DNA of 64,000 nt from Exiguobacterium aurantiacum. GTDB taxonomy: Bacteria; Bacillota; Bacilli; Exiguobacteriales; Exiguobacteriaceae. Positions 8,301-17,502 of this stretch are shown here, piece after piece (position 1 is the first letter of the stretch; each line of letters begins with the position of its first letter). The notes beneath the pieces are model-generated. The model did not search any database, was not told where the DNA came from, and saw only the letters and a program-made list of their open reading frames with translations. A program made the translations under genes and the position numbers. The stretch covers positions 620,001-684,000 of the forward strand of contig NZ_MKXO01000001.1 of the NCBI RefSeq assembly GCF_001766415.1, written 5' to 3'.

Positions 8301-9968
8301 TTAAATTTCCATGATGATCGGCAAGATCATCGGACGACGTTTCGTCTGTTCAAACAAGAAGACGCTGAGCCGCTCGCGGATATTTGATTTCAATTCGGTC
8401 CAATCACTTCCAGCTTCGAGACTCTTCTCAATCTGTTTCGTGACAATCCGGTTCGCTTCTGAGATCATCACTTCTGATTCGCGCATATAGACAAATCCAC
8501 GCGAGATGAGTTCAGGGCCTGAAATCAACTTCTTCTGTTTACGGTTCAACGTGACGACACAGAGGACGACACCGTCTTGCGACAAGAGGCGACGGTCGCG
8601 GAGAACGATATTCCCGACGTCCCCGACACCGATTCCATCGATCAAGACGTTGCCGGCAGGAACTTTACGGCTCATCCGGGCTTTACGGCCCGTGAACTCG
8701 ACGACGTCACCTTTCTCGACGATAAAGATGTTACTCGAATTGATCCCGACCTGTTGGGCGAGTTTCGAGTGGGCCATCTGCATCCGGTACTCCCCGTGAA
8801 TCGGGAGGAAGTATTTCGGCTTGACGAGGTTGAGCATGAGCTTGAGCTCTTCAGCCGAACCGTGACCGGATACGTGCACTTTACGCTGGTTATAGATGAC
8901 GTTCGCACCAGAACGGAATAAGAGATCGATCGTTTTCGAGACCGATTTTTCGTTACCCGGAATTGGCGTCGCCGCGATCACCACGGTATCATTCAAGCGA
9001 ATATTCACTTGTTTGTGGGCGTTACGCGCCATGCGCGTCAAAGCCGCCATCGGCTCACCTTGTGAACCGGTCGTCAAGATGACGACTTTATCGTCCGGCA
9101 AACGGTTCACTTGCGAGAGCTCGACGAGCGTCTTCGGCTTGAAACGAAGGTAGTTCAAACGTTGTGCGACTTCGACGATGTTAACCATGCTGCGTCCAAC
9201 GACTGCGACTTTACGGTCGTTCGCCTCGGCTGCAGCAAATACTTGTTGCAAACGATGAACGTTCGAAGCGAACGACGCGACGATCACACGCCCCTCGGCT
9301 TGATAGATCACATCGTTTAATTCAGCACCGACTAACGATTCAGACCCTGTTTGGCCTGGTCGTTCCGCGTTTGTTGAATCTGACAATAAACAGAGCACAC
9401 CGCGCTGACCGATGGCTGCTAACTTGTTAAAGTCAGACTGCTTCCCATCGACCGGCGTGTAGTCGAATTTAAAGTCGCCGGTATGAACGATCGCGCCTTG
9501 TGACGTTTGAATGCAGACACCGACACAGTCAGGGATTGAATGGTTGACGCGGAAGAAAGTGATGAAATGATCAGCGATAGTCAATTTCGTTTTAGCGTCA
9601 ATCAATCTAAGGTCGACTTCTTTCAGTAAGCCCGCCTCTTTTAACTTGAGCTCGATTAAACCGAGCGTCAATTTCGTCCCGTAGACCGGGACATGCTTCA
9701 AGTCACGGAGTACGTAGCTGAGTCCACCGATATGGTCTTCGTGACCATGGGTGATGAAAATAGCGCGTACCCGATCTTTGTTTTCTTTTAAATACGTAAT
9801 GTCCGGGATGACGATATCAATCCCGAGCATCTCATCGCCTGGAAACATAAGGCCGGCATCGATGACGAAGATGTCGTCGTCTAGTTCCACGACGTACATG
9901 TTCTTCCCGATTTCGCCTACGCCACCAAGCGCAAAGACGCTAACGTTCTCAGTCTTCTTCTTTGACAC
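8301..9968 (-). CDS. rnj: Ribonuclease J (metallo-beta-lactamase family)
   Basis: RNase J combines endonuclease and 5'-3' exonuclease activities on mRNA and rRNA precursors. The 555 residues equal the usual length. The beta-lactamase core keeps the full zinc motif HGHEDH near residue 75, HTGDFKFD, and the beta-CASP elements SDSTNAERPG, TTGSQGEP and HVSGHGSAEELK. An arginine-rich C-terminal domain follows. The GTG at 9968 gives MSKKKTENVSVF with AGGAGG nine bases upstream; a longer in-frame extension to 10010 lacks such a site. Gene position beside ftsK corresponds to B. subtilis rnjB (RNase J2), yet the intact catalytic motif means it could be the active J1-type enzyme. The window cannot show whether a second copy exists. 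Confidence 0.93.
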   Translation of the reverse strand: MSKKKTENVSVFALGGVGEIGKNMYVVELDDDIFVIDAGLMFPGDEMLGIDIVIPDITYLKENKDRVRAIFITHGHEDHIGGLSYVLRDLKHVPVYGTKLTLGLIELKLKEAGLLKEVDLRLIDAKTKLTIADHFITFFRVNHSIPDCVGVCIQTSQGAIVHTGDFKFDYTPVDGKQSDFNKLAAIGQRGVLCLLSDSTNAERPGQTGSESLVGAELNDVIYQAEGRVIVASFASNVHRLQQVFAAAEANDRKVAVVGRSMVNIVEVAQRLNYLRFKPKTLVELSQVNRLPDDKVVILTTGSQGEPMAALTRMARNAHKQVNIRLNDTVVIAATPIPGNEKSVSKTIDLLFRSGANVIYNQRKVHVSGHGSAEELKLMLNLVKPKYFLPIHGEYRMQMAHSKLAQQVGINSSNIFIVEKGDVVEFTGRKARMSRKVPAGNVLIDGIGVGDVGNIVLRDRRLLSQDGVVLCVVTLNRKQKKLISGPELISRGFVYMRESEVMISEANRIVTKQIEKSLEAGSDWTELKSNIRERLSVFLFEQTKRRPMILPIIMEI

Positions 9969-10025
9969 TAACAAAAACCTCCTAGATGATTCATATTCTG
10001 TTTCGTCCACTTATCGCTACTGAAT

Positions 10026-10054
10026 ATTGTATCGGAAAAAACGCTTATATGCCA
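10026..10054 (-). promoter_or_regulatory. Candidate promoter for RNase J
   Basis: The minus strand has a good -10, TACAAT (10031-10026), about 58 bases before the RNase J start. The hexamer 17 bases upstream, TGGCAT, is a poor -35. The gap after the M15 peptidase gene (about 95 bases) holds no terminator-like hairpin that I can see, so this may be a weak internal promoter. Confidence 0.35.
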
Positions 10055-10064
10055 CCATTTCCGT

Positions 10065-10718
10065 TCAATCGACTAGAGGTTTCATCACATCCGCGAGCGG
10101 CATCGTCGCTTTAGTGTCCGGCCGCTTGCCAGCTGCGAGCTGTCGAACCGATAAGCCGAAGTCCATCTGCAAGTGAGGATAGTCCGGAAAACTTCTCCAA
10201 TCCCCACCCCATTCGAAGCCGAGTGCTTTTCCGAGTTCACCGAGTTCTTGCCAATCGGGTTCCCCCGACTTATTGTGATCTGCTTTCAAATCGTAGTCGG
10301 CCCGGTTATCGTGGATGATGACAAAATCGACCGCGAGTCCATAGTTATGATAACTTTGTCCCGCCTTGGCGTTCGTCACGACTTGCCCTGGTTTTGAGCG
10401 TCCTTGCGCGTAGAGCGCATTCTGTTCATCGGCCGAACGATAGCCTGACGTCAAGCGGACTTCAAGCCCGAGACATGAATACGCCAGTCTTACGAACGAT
10501 TCGCCACGATCACGCACATGAGGATGCAAGTTGGCAAACGCCTTGTCACTACGGTCGACAATCGTCTGTTCCGAGCGCGGGCTCCGTTCGCACATCCCGG
10601 CTTCGAACGTCGGTTCATCGACCCAAGGCATTGGTCCGGGCCGCGAGAACGTATACGCCAAGAAGATCCCAATCAAAAACGCCGTCATCGCAAACGTCAA
10701 AACGCCTGACCATTTCAT
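10065..10718 (-). CDS. M15-family peptidoglycan peptidase (CwlK/VanY-like)
   Basis: This 217-residue exported or membrane-anchored enzyme has a single hydrophobic segment at about residues 6-26. The M15 zinc-peptidase domain follows: SGYRSADEQNALYAQG, then SYHNYGLAVDF supplying metal ligands His and Asp, and HLQMDFG supplying the last His. The short metal-site spacing and GFEWGGDW resemble CwlK-type L-alanyl-D-glutamate endopeptidases rather than DD-carboxypeptidases, but the cleaved bond cannot be settled from sequence. The ATG overlaps the stop of the preceding FemABX gene (ATGA), so it is co-translated with genes that build the stem peptide and its bridge. A wall remodelling role fits. Confidence 0.82.
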   Translation of the reverse strand: MKWSGVLTFAMTAFLIGIFLAYTFSRPGPMPWVDEPTFEAGMCERSPRSEQTIVDRSDKAFANLHPHVRDRGESFVRLAYSCLGLEVRLTSGYRSADEQNALYAQGRSKPGQVVTNAKAGQSYHNYGLAVDFVIIHDNRADYDLKADHNKSGEPDWQELGELGKALGFEWGGDWRSFPDYPHLQMDFGLSVRQLAAGKRPDTKATMPLADVMKPLVD

Positions 10719-11968
10719 CTTCTTAACCGTTTACGGAGTCCTTTGACGAGCGGTAATCCTGTCTCGAGGGCAAAGTAGAGCGGCCGGTTCAAGACGAGGT
10801 CGAACTCGCCGACTTTCTCGATTTGATCGCTGCCCCAGCCCGATTTAAACGCATACAGGCCCGCATATTCATCGTCCGGCTCCGTACTGCCCGATACACC
10901 ACCGAAATCATAGCGCTCGGCACCGCTTGCCTTGGCAGATTGCATCATCGTCCATTGCATCAGGTGGTTCGGCATGAACTCCCGAAACTCGTTCGAGGAA
11001 GCACCGTATAAGTAATACGAGCGGCGGCCGGCGAGCGTCAACAAGCCGCCCGATAACACGAGACCGTCCGGATAGCTGGCATGAAGCTGTTCGAGTTCCG
11101 GCAAGGCCGCTTCAGCTTTCACGAGTTGATCGCGCGTCTGTTTCTGACGATTCGACAAACTGATCCGTTTTTTCTCGACCGTTTCTTTTTCCAAAGACCG
11201 TTCGATCTTGTCAAGATCCCGTTTTGCTTTGTCGAGCGTCGCCATTTGTTGATCGAGCGCGAGTTTCGGTTCAAGTTTCGTCAAAAATAAACGAGCGTCA
11301 TTCGGCTGCAGGCAATCGTATAAGTTCTCGAAGTAATCGAGCCCGCGAATGGCGAAGCCGTCACGCTCACCTGTGACTTTCATCAGTTCGGCGAACGTTT
11401 TCAAGCCGTCCCGACCGACTTCAGTACAGACAATCCCTTTACGCTCGGCAAGACGGACGTTATAGCGAAACTTATGATGGAACTTGGCGAAAATATCTTT
11501 CTCGCTCGGACGGAGGTCCGTCTCCATCGTGAAACGGGGTTGGGCATAGTCAAAGCCGCCGCCGTACCCTTTATGTGTAAAACCGAGGCTAGACATTTCC
11601 GTAAGTAAGCCCGGTACTTCGTCCCGGTCGATGTTCGGATCGATTTTGATGACGATCGCCTTTTTCAGTTTGGCGACGCGTTTCGCTTCCTCGGTCAAGG
11701 CACGCAATGATGCCACGTCATCGTAATCGACGACGAAACCGCGCGGTGCGTAACAAAGCGTGAACGGTAGCTTTGGCACTTGTTTGAATAAAAGAAGCGC
11801 CACTCCTGTCGTCTCACTATTTGTAGCGACGGCAATCCGCTCAGCGGACCAACCATTTTGTTTTTTGACGTCTGCCCAACTCGAAAGTTGGAGCAAGTCG
11901 CCGCGGTCGTGTGCTTTGACGAAATCGTCATGCTCTGTCTCTGTCAAGGTAATCGGTTGTACTGCCAT
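10715..11968 (-). CDS. FemABX-family aminoacyltransferase, interpeptide bridge formation
   Basis: This 417-residue protein has the FemABX layout: two GNAT-like halves with a long charged coiled-coil insertion at about residues 235-285 (DKAKRDLDKIERSLEKE and following). Landmarks include KFHHKFRYNVRLAERKG and YDFGGVSGS near the C-terminus. Members transfer an amino acid from charged tRNA to the side chain of residue three of the lipid-linked peptidoglycan precursor. The gene follows murE by four bases, with AGGAGG before its ATG. That context suggests it adds the first bridge residue to lysine. Exiguobacterium walls are known as L-Lys-Gly, so glycine is the likely donor, by inference only. Confidence 0.85.
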   Translation of the reverse strand: MAVQPITLTETEHDDFVKAHDRGDLLQLSSWADVKKQNGWSAERIAVATNSETTGVALLLFKQVPKLPFTLCYAPRGFVVDYDDVASLRALTEEAKRVAKLKKAIVIKIDPNIDRDEVPGLLTEMSSLGFTHKGYGGGFDYAQPRFTMETDLRPSEKDIFAKFHHKFRYNVRLAERKGIVCTEVGRDGLKTFAELMKVTGERDGFAIRGLDYFENLYDCLQPNDARLFLTKLEPKLALDQQMATLDKAKRDLDKIERSLEKETVEKKRISLSNRQKQTRDQLVKAEAALPELEQLHASYPDGLVLSGGLLTLAGRRSYYLYGASSNEFREFMPNHLMQWTMMQSAKASGAERYDFGGVSGSTEPDDEYAGLYAFKSGWGSDQIEKVGEFDLVLNRPLYFALETGLPLVKGLRKRLRR

Positions 11969-11971
11969 AAA

Positions 11972-13432
11972 TCAAGATTCCTCCGTATTTAAAATTGTCG
12001 CCCGGACGATCGCTTCCTCATCGAGCGGGATTTTCTCGTTACCGATGATTTGGTACTTCTCATGTCCTTTACCGGCCAACACGACGATATTATCCGCTTT
12101 GGCTAGACGTGCGGCGTAAGACACCGCTTCTTCACGGTCGCCGATTTCAACAAAGTTGTCATGGGTCATCCCGGCGGCAATGCCGCTCGTGATCGAATCA
12201 TACGCCTCAAAACGTGGATCATCCGTCGTGATGATGACGGTACCGGCATATTTTGAGGCCATCTCGCCCATTGTCGGGCGTTTCGTCACATCGCGATTCC
12301 CGCCTGTTCCAATCAAGAAGACGATGTTCTCTTTAGGGACACCGACAAGCGACTTCAAACATTGCTCAATCCCGTCCGGTGTATGGGCATAGTCCGCATA
12401 GACGTTATACCCAGGCACGTCGAGTCGTTGCATCCGTCCCTTGGCCGGATGAATCGATTCGAGCGCTTGGATGATCTCAGGTAAACTGTACCCAGCCGCG
12501 AGCAGGCAACCCGTCGCAAGCAACAGGTTGTATACGTTGAAACGTCCGATGAACTGGACCGTCACCGGCAGACTGACTCCTTGATAGTTGAGACGGAAAC
12601 TCGTGTCTGACAGTGTCTGAACGATGTCTGACGCTGTCACATCCGCCATTTCGTCGATGGCGTATGTGATGACACGAGCACCCGTCATCGTCTCGTAAAG
12701 CTTGCTGTACGGATCGTCCGCATTCAAGACGGCAACTTTGTCGCGCGACGCCATCTGTCCGAGTTGGGCGAACAGCAAACCTTTGGCCCGCGCATAGTTT
12801 TCAAACGTCCCGTGAAAATCGAGATGGTCGTGTGTCAAGTTCGTGAAACCGACGATGTCGAAGTCCGTTCCGATGACACGACCTAGTTCAAGTCCGTGTG
12901 ATGACACTTCCATCATCACATCGGTAACCCCTTCACCGCGCATGCGAGCCAGCAGCTGCTGAAGCTCAGAACTTTGCGGCGTCGTGTTCTTGCTCGGGAC
13001 GACCGTATCGTTAATCCGGACCTCGACCGTACCGATCAATCCGGTGCTATGTCCAAGCTTTGATAAAACGTCACGTAAAATCGTCGTCGTCGTCGTTTTT
13101 CCGTTCGTCCCCGTGATACCGAACAGACGCATCTGTTCAGACGGATAGTTATAAAATGCCGACGCTAATAAGCCGACCGTACGCGAACTATCGCGCACGA
13201 GCAGGTTTGGGACGCTGATGTCGAGCGGGCGCTCACTGACGACCGCGATCGCCCCTTTACTCACCGCTAAGTCAGCATAGTCGTGACCGTCGACGGTGTA
13301 GCCTTTAATCGCGACAAACAGCGTTCCGGGTACGACTTCCCGTGAATCGGTCGTGACATGGGTAACGTTGATGCCCTCTATAGTTGGTTGATTAATCAAT
13401 TGTATCTTGGTTACTAAATCCGTTAAGTTCAA
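11972..13432 (-). CDS. murE: UDP-MurNAc-tripeptide synthetase (MurE)
   Basis: MurE adds the third stem-peptide residue to UDP-MurNAc-L-Ala-D-Glu in the cytoplasm. The 486 residues show the Mur ligase order: N-terminal UMAG-binding domain (SREVVPGTLFVAIKG), ATP site GTNGKTTTT near 110, carbamylated-lysine region and the ligase C-domain (AGKGHEKYQI). The acceptor-specificity motif is DDPRFEAYD near 404. Meso-diaminopimelate enzymes have DNPR and lysine enzymes usually D(D/N)P(N/A), so this one is mixed. The TTG at 13432 has GAAGGG at good distance and gives MNLTDLV, like other MurE proteins. A TTG at 13465 with AAGAGG is an alternative. A clear promoter lies just upstream. Confidence 0.9.
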   Translation of the reverse strand: MNLTDLVTKIQLINQPTIEGINVTHVTTDSREVVPGTLFVAIKGYTVDGHDYADLAVSKGAIAVVSERPLDISVPNLLVRDSSRTVGLLASAFYNYPSEQMRLFGITGTNGKTTTTTILRDVLSKLGHSTGLIGTVEVRINDTVVPSKNTTPQSSELQQLLARMRGEGVTDVMMEVSSHGLELGRVIGTDFDIVGFTNLTHDHLDFHGTFENYARAKGLLFAQLGQMASRDKVAVLNADDPYSKLYETMTGARVITYAIDEMADVTASDIVQTLSDTSFRLNYQGVSLPVTVQFIGRFNVYNLLLATGCLLAAGYSLPEIIQALESIHPAKGRMQRLDVPGYNVYADYAHTPDGIEQCLKSLVGVPKENIVFLIGTGGNRDVTKRPTMGEMASKYAGTVIITTDDPRFEAYDSITSGIAAGMTHDNFVEIGDREEAVSYAARLAKADNIVVLAGKGHEKYQIIGNEKIPLDEEAIVRATILNTEES

Positions 13433-13486
13433 GTCTTTCCCTTCTTTCACCTGTATCCTGTCCAATGTAAAGAATACCTCTTAATC

Positions 13487-13515
13487 AGTGTAGAGAACTT
13501 ACAATCTGGTTTCAA
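13487..13515 (-). promoter_or_regulatory. Sigma-A promoter for murE and the cell-wall genes
   Basis: TTGAAA (13515-13510) and TACACT (13492-13487) are exactly 17 bases apart on the minus strand. The -35 lies just before the M16 peptidase stop codon region. Transcription would start about 50 bases before the preferred murE start and continue into the FemABX and M15 genes. Confidence 0.65.
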
Positions 13516-13516
13516 G

Positions 13517-14734
13517 TCAGTCTTCGGACGGAAGAACATATGATTTTGCCGGGACGTGCCCGAGCAGCTCCCGAATCAAGGCGTTGACTTCATCGGTTTC
13601 GATGCGGTCGATTTTATTGAGCACTTCGTCCAAATCCTCGACTTCGTCAAGTAAGACGAGGTTACGACCGTTCCGGTTCATTCGGGCGCTCGTGCTTTCG
13701 TTGCCGAGGACGAGCGAACCTTTCAACTGGCGTTTGCCTTTAGCGACTTCTTCATCGGTTAACCCCTGCGCCTTGAGCGCTTCAAGTTCACGCTCCATGA
13801 TCGTCTCGACTTGAGTGAGCGTTTCCGGTGACGTCCCGATATAAATCGTGAACGTGCCATGGTCAACGAACGTCGTATAGTACGAATAGATCGAGTAAGC
13901 TAACCCTTGCTCTTCACGAATCGATTGAAACAGCCGCGACGACATCGTCGCACCGATCGCGTTGTTTGCCAGCGCCAGGTGCGGGAGCCGGTCGTTCGTT
14001 GCCGAAATCGCCTCGAAATTCCAACAGAGGTGCGCCTGCTCCGTCTCTTTATGCTTTTTCAATACATCACTGTATAGAACCGGAATCGTCGATTCTTTCG
14101 GTGATTCCCCTGATGGGAGTTCCGCAAACCTCGACGTGACCGCTTCGACCAGCTCGTCGGTCACATGACCGGCGATCGAGACGACGACGCGATTGCCTGT
14201 ATACATTGATTCGACGTAACGCAGCAATTGATCGCGAGAGAAGCTGAGCACGCTCGCTTCTGTCCCGAGAATCGGCTTCGCTAATATATCGTCACGGTAG
14301 ACGGCATAGGCGAGCAACTCATGCACGAGGTCTTCCGGCGTATCTTCGTACATTTTAATCTCTTCTAACACGACCCGCTTCTCTTTTTCAAGCTCAGTCT
14401 CATCAAAGACTGAATGGAACAACATGTCGGCCAGTGCGTCGAAGGCGATGACAGCATGTTCATCGAGCGTCTTGACGTAGTAGCATGTATGGTCTTTTGA
14501 AGTAAAGGCGTTCACACTGCCGCCAAGTTCATCAAAAAATGAAGCGATTTCTTTCGCCGTTTTTGTTGTTGTGCCTTTGAACAACATATGTTCGATCAAG
14601 TGGCTGATCCCGATCTCATTGTCTTCCTCGGTCCGTGTCCCGGCTTTGATGAATACACCGGTCGATGTACTGCGGACGTCTGCCATCGGTTCGACCACGA
14701 TGCGGACGCCATTCTTTAAGGTAATCCATTCCAT
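13517..14734 (-). CDS. mlpA: M16-family zinc peptidase (MlpA/YmxG)
   Basis: A 405-residue processing-peptidase-like protein with the inverted zinc motif HLIEH near residue 47 and the downstream glutamate region EKEKRVVLEEIKMYED. The C-terminal half has the second M16 fold, with REEQGLAYSIYSYY. Many bacterial relatives are annotated as insulinase-like; the natural substrate is unknown. The ATG at 14734 has AGGAG with a seven-base spacer. A longer in-frame reading to 14779 runs into the pnp terminator hairpin and is rejected. The position next to pnp is the same as for B. subtilis mlpA (ymxG). Confidence 0.9.
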   Translation of the reverse strand: MEWITLKNGVRIVVEPMADVRSTSTGVFIKAGTRTEEDNEIGISHLIEHMLFKGTTTKTAKEIASFFDELGGSVNAFTSKDHTCYYVKTLDEHAVIAFDALADMLFHSVFDETELEKEKRVVLEEIKMYEDTPEDLVHELLAYAVYRDDILAKPILGTEASVLSFSRDQLLRYVESMYTGNRVVVSIAGHVTDELVEAVTSRFAELPSGESPKESTIPVLYSDVLKKHKETEQAHLCWNFEAISATNDRLPHLALANNAIGATMSSRLFQSIREEQGLAYSIYSYYTTFVDHGTFTIYIGTSPETLTQVETIMERELEALKAQGLTDEEVAKGKRQLKGSLVLGNESTSARMNRNGRNLVLLDEVEDLDEVLNKIDRIETDEVNALIRELLGHVPAKSYVLPSED

Positions 14735-14749
14735 TTTATCACTCCTATG

Positions 14750-14777
14750 AAAAAGGCCATCGCACCAGACGATGGCC
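14750..14777 (-). terminator. Terminator after pnp
   Basis: On the minus strand GGCCATCG and its complement (loop of seven) are followed by five Ts. It begins eight bases after the pnp stop codon and ends 16 bases before the M16 peptidase start. Confidence 0.8.
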
Positions 14778-14784
14778 AAAATAA

Positions 14785-17001
14785 TTAGTTTGTTGGTCTT
14801 GACGGACGACGGTCTCCGTCACGACGCGGAGGACGGCTGTCACGTGGCGGACGGCTCTCGCGTTGTGCTTTACGTTTCGCTTCATACGCTTCTCGCTCTT
14901 CCGGAGAAAGCCCTTCGACAATCAACGTTTTATGCGAGGCGTTGACGCGGCCTTTATCGTCAATTTCTGTGACTTTGACTTTGATCGTGTCACCGAGCTT
15001 GACGACGTCTTCCACGTTGGCGACGCGGTCGAGGCTGAACTCAGAGACGTGGACGAGCGCGTCTTTGCCTTTGAACAACTCGACGAACGCGCCGAACTTC
15101 TCGATCCGACGGACTGTCGCGTCGAACACTTCGCCGACTTCGACTTCACGGATGATATCACCGATGAGTGTCATCGCCATATCGATGCCATCTTGATCGG
15201 TCGAGGCGATGAACACCGTACCGTCTTGCTCGATATCAACCTTGACACCGGTTTGGTCGATGATGCTGTTGATCATCTTACCACCAGGCCCGATGACGTC
15301 GCGAATCTTATCTGGATTGATTTTCATCGTGACGATCTTCGGCGCATACTTCGACAACTGTGGACGCGATGAGTCAAGCGTTTCGAGCATATGGTTGAGA
15401 ATGTGGAGGCGGCCTGAACGAGCTTGTTCGAGCGCTTCTTCTAAAATCTCACGCGTGATGCCGGCGATTTTAATGTCCATCTGCAACGCCGTGATCCCGT
15501 CTTTCGTTCCAGCGACTTTGAAGTCCATGTCGCCGAGATGATCTTCGAGACCTTGGATGTCAGTGAGTACTGTATAGTGTTCGCCTTCCATGATGAGACC
15601 CATCGCGATTCCCGCGACTGGTGCCTTGATCGGAACTCCGGCGTCCATGAGGGCGAGTGTCGAGCCACAGATTGAAGCCTGTGAACTCGAACCGTTCGAC
15701 TCGAGCACTTCTGAGACGAGACGGATCGTATACGGGAAGTCTGCTTCTTTCGGGATGACCGGGAGAAGCGCACGTTCACCGAGCGCACCGTGACCGATCT
15801 CGCGGCGGCCTGGCGCGCGAACCGGACGAGCTTCACCGACCGAGAACGGCGGGAAGTTGTAATGGTGCATGAAACGTTTATTCTCTTCTAAGCCGATGCC
15901 GTCGATGATTTGAGCGTCACCGATGACGCCGAGTGTCGCGATCGACATGACTTGCGTCTGCCCCCGTGTGAACAAACCGACACCGTGCGCACGCGGTAAC
16001 ACGCCGACTTCTGACGCGAGTGGACGGATGACTTCCGGGCGACGGCCGTCTGGACGTACTTTATCGACCGTGATTAAACGGCGGACCTCGTCTTTGACGA
16101 ACTTGTTCAAAATACCAGATACTTCTTTCAACTTGGCCGGCTCGTCAGCGAGACGCGCTTCGTACGACGCGACATACTTCGCGATGACTTCGTTGATCGC
16201 TTCGTCACGCGCGTGTTTCTCTTCGACTTGGACGGCAGCGTTAATTTCTGGACGAGCCGCTTCAAGCTCTTGTGACAACGCGTCGTCAAATTTAGAGACC
16301 GTGTATTCAAACTTCGGTTTCCCGACCGCTTCGACGATTTCCGTTTGGAACGCGACGAGCTTTTTGATCTCTTCATGACCGAACAAGATTGACTCGAGCA
16401 TGACGTCTTCCGGTACTTCGTTCGCGCCTGCTTCGACCATGTTGATCGCAGTTGCCGTTCCGGCGACTTGAAGTTCAAGATCTGTCTTCTCGAGTTGTGC
16501 GACCGTCGGGTTGACGACGAACTGTCCGTCCACACGTCCGACCGTCGCTCCAGCGATCGGTCCGTCAAACGGGATGTCCGAGATCGACAAGGCGATCGAC
16601 GTTCCGAGCATACCGGCCATCTCAGCCGAGCAGTCCGGATCGTTCGACATGACGTAAATCATGACTTGGATGTCGTGACGGAATCCGTCTGGGAATAATG
16701 GACGGATTGGACGGTCGATGAGACGTGACGTTAAAATCGCATTCTCACCAGGACGACCTTCCCGACGTAGGAAACCTCCTGGGATTTTACCGACCGAGTA
16801 TAATTTTTCTTCATAGTTGACCGTAAGCGGGAAGAAATCTAAATCCTTTGGTCCTTTTGAAGCTGTGACCGCGGCGAGCACGACCGTGTCCCCGTACCGG
16901 ACGAGTGCAGAACCGTTCGCTTGCTTCGCGAGTTGACCTACTTCTACAGACAGCGGACGACCGCCCCATTCTGTAGAAAAAACTTGTTTCGTACCTAACA
17001 T
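14785..17001 (-). CDS. pnp: Polyribonucleotide nucleotidyltransferase (PNPase)
   Basis: PNPase degrades RNA 3' to 5' by phosphorolysis and is part of RNA turnover complexes. The 738 residues contain two RNase PH domains ([16 protein letters not shown] in the first; [12 protein letters not shown] and [18 protein letters not shown] in the second), then a KH domain ([12 protein letters not shown]) near 560 and an S1 domain near 625-695. The tail is rich in Arg, Pro and Asp (about 705-738), typical of Bacillales. The ATG at 17001 has AGGAG seven bases upstream; the ATG at 17007 sits against that site and is rejected. It has its own promoter and terminator, downstream of rpsO as in most bacteria. 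Confidence 0.97.
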   Translation of the reverse strand: MLGTKQVFSTEWGGRPLSVEVGQLAKQANGSALVRYGDTVVLAAVTASKGPKDLDFFPLTVNYEEKLYSVGKIPGGFLRREGRPGENAILTSRLIDRPIRPLFPDGFRHDIQVMIYVMSNDPDCSAEMAGMLGTSIALSISDIPFDGPIAGATVGRVDGQFVVNPTVAQLEKTDLELQVAGTATAINMVEAGANEVPEDVMLESILFGHEEIKKLVAFQTEIVEAVGKPKFEYTVSKFDDALSQELEAARPEINAAVQVEEKHARDEAINEVIAKYVASYEARLADEPAKLKEVSGILNKFVKDEVRRLITVDKVRPDGRRPEVIRPLASEVGVLPRAHGVGLFTRGQTQVMSIATLGVIGDAQIIDGIGLEENKRFMHHYNFPPFSVGEARPVRAPGRREIGHGALGERALLPVIPKEADFPYTIRLVSEVLESNGSSSQASICGSTLALMDAGVPIKAPVAGIAMGLIMEGEHYTVLTDIQGLEDHLGDMDFKVAGTKDGITALQMDIKIAGITREILEEALEQARSGRLHILNHMLETLDSSRPQLSKYAPKIVTMKINPDKIRDVIGPGGKMINSIIDQTGVKVDIEQDGTVFIASTDQDGIDMAMTLIGDIIREVEVGEVFDATVRRIEKFGAFVELFKGKDALVHVSEFSLDRVANVEDVVKLGDTIKVKVTEIDDKGRVNASHKTLIVEGLSPEEREAYEAKRKAQRESRPPRDSRPPRRDGDRRPSRPTN

Positions 17002-17032
17002 GTACATTCTCCTCTCAAACCTTATCTAGTTT

Positions 17033-17061
17033 ATTATGTAACTCATTCATATGTTTGTCTA
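17033..17061 (-). promoter_or_regulatory. Sigma-A promoter for pnp
   Basis: TAGACA (17061-17056) and CATAAT (17038-17033) are 17 bases apart on the minus strand; each matches the consensus at five of six positions. The promoter lies between the rpsO terminator and the pnp start, so pnp can be transcribed without rpsO. Confidence 0.7.
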
Positions 17062-17074
17062 ATGATTTTCCTCC

Positions 17075-17116
17075 AAAAAAAGAAGAAACGGACTAGGAAC
17101 GAGTGTCCCAGTCCGT
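17075..17116 (-). terminator. Terminator after rpsO
   Basis: An 11-base stem (ACGGACTGGGA with its partner, one G-U pair, loop of seven) is followed by TTCTTCTTTTTTT on the minus strand. It lies 17 bases after the rpsO stop codon. Confidence 0.88.
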
Positions 17117-17133
17117 CATTTGGCCCGTTCGGA

Positions 17134-17403
17134 TTAACGACGGAGACCAAGGCGTTGAATCAATTCACGGTAACGTGTTACGTCCTTGTTACGAAGGTAC
17201 GTGAGCAAGTTACGGCGACGTCCAACCATTTTCAAAAGACCGCGACGTGAGTGGTGGTCTTTCTTATGTGTGCGAAGATGATCGTTCAAAGTGTTGATTT
17301 GTTCAGTCAAAACAGCAACTTGAACTTCCGGTGAACCAGTGTCACCTTGTTTTGTCGCGTATTCCGCGATGATTTCGTTTTTACGTTCTTTTGAGAGTGC
17401 CAT
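17134..17403 (-). CDS. rpsO: Ribosomal protein S15
   Basis: An 89-residue small-subunit protein that binds 16S rRNA early in 30S assembly. It has the standard length and landmarks: [39 protein letters not shown] and LLTYLRNKD. The ATG at 17403 has AGGTGGAGAGG just upstream. An in-frame reading can be extended 36 codons upstream into the leader, but those codons have no counterpart in S15 and cover the leader RNA. The gene has its own promoter about 100 bases upstream. In several bacteria S15 represses its own translation by binding the leader, so feedback is plausible here. Confidence 0.97.
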   Translation of the reverse strand: MALSKERKNEIIAEYATKQGDTGSPEVQVAVLTEQINTLNDHLRTHKKDHHSRRGLLKMVGRRRNLLTYLRNKDVTRYRELIQRLGLRR

Positions 17404-17497
17404 TGCCTCTCCACCTCCATTTAATAGAAAATTGCCGCGTTGCCGAGCCGTCGTTGGTGAATCGTCCAGCCAAGCGAAGCGGTGTACTTTGCGTACC
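17404..17497 (-). ncRNA. rpsO leader, possible S15 autoregulatory RNA
   Basis: About 95 untranslated bases separate the promoter and the rpsO start. The minus strand can form local hairpins, including GTAC-GCAAA-GTAC near the 5' end and GC-rich pairings further on. Bacillales S15 leaders are known to bind S15, but I cannot show that the binding structure is conserved here. Confidence 0.4.
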
Positions 17498-17502
17498 AAA
17501 TT

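Noticed and set aside
14735-14779. N-terminal extension of the M16 peptidase
   Set aside because: The extra codons fall in the pnp terminator hairpin; AGGAG precedes the ATG at 14734.
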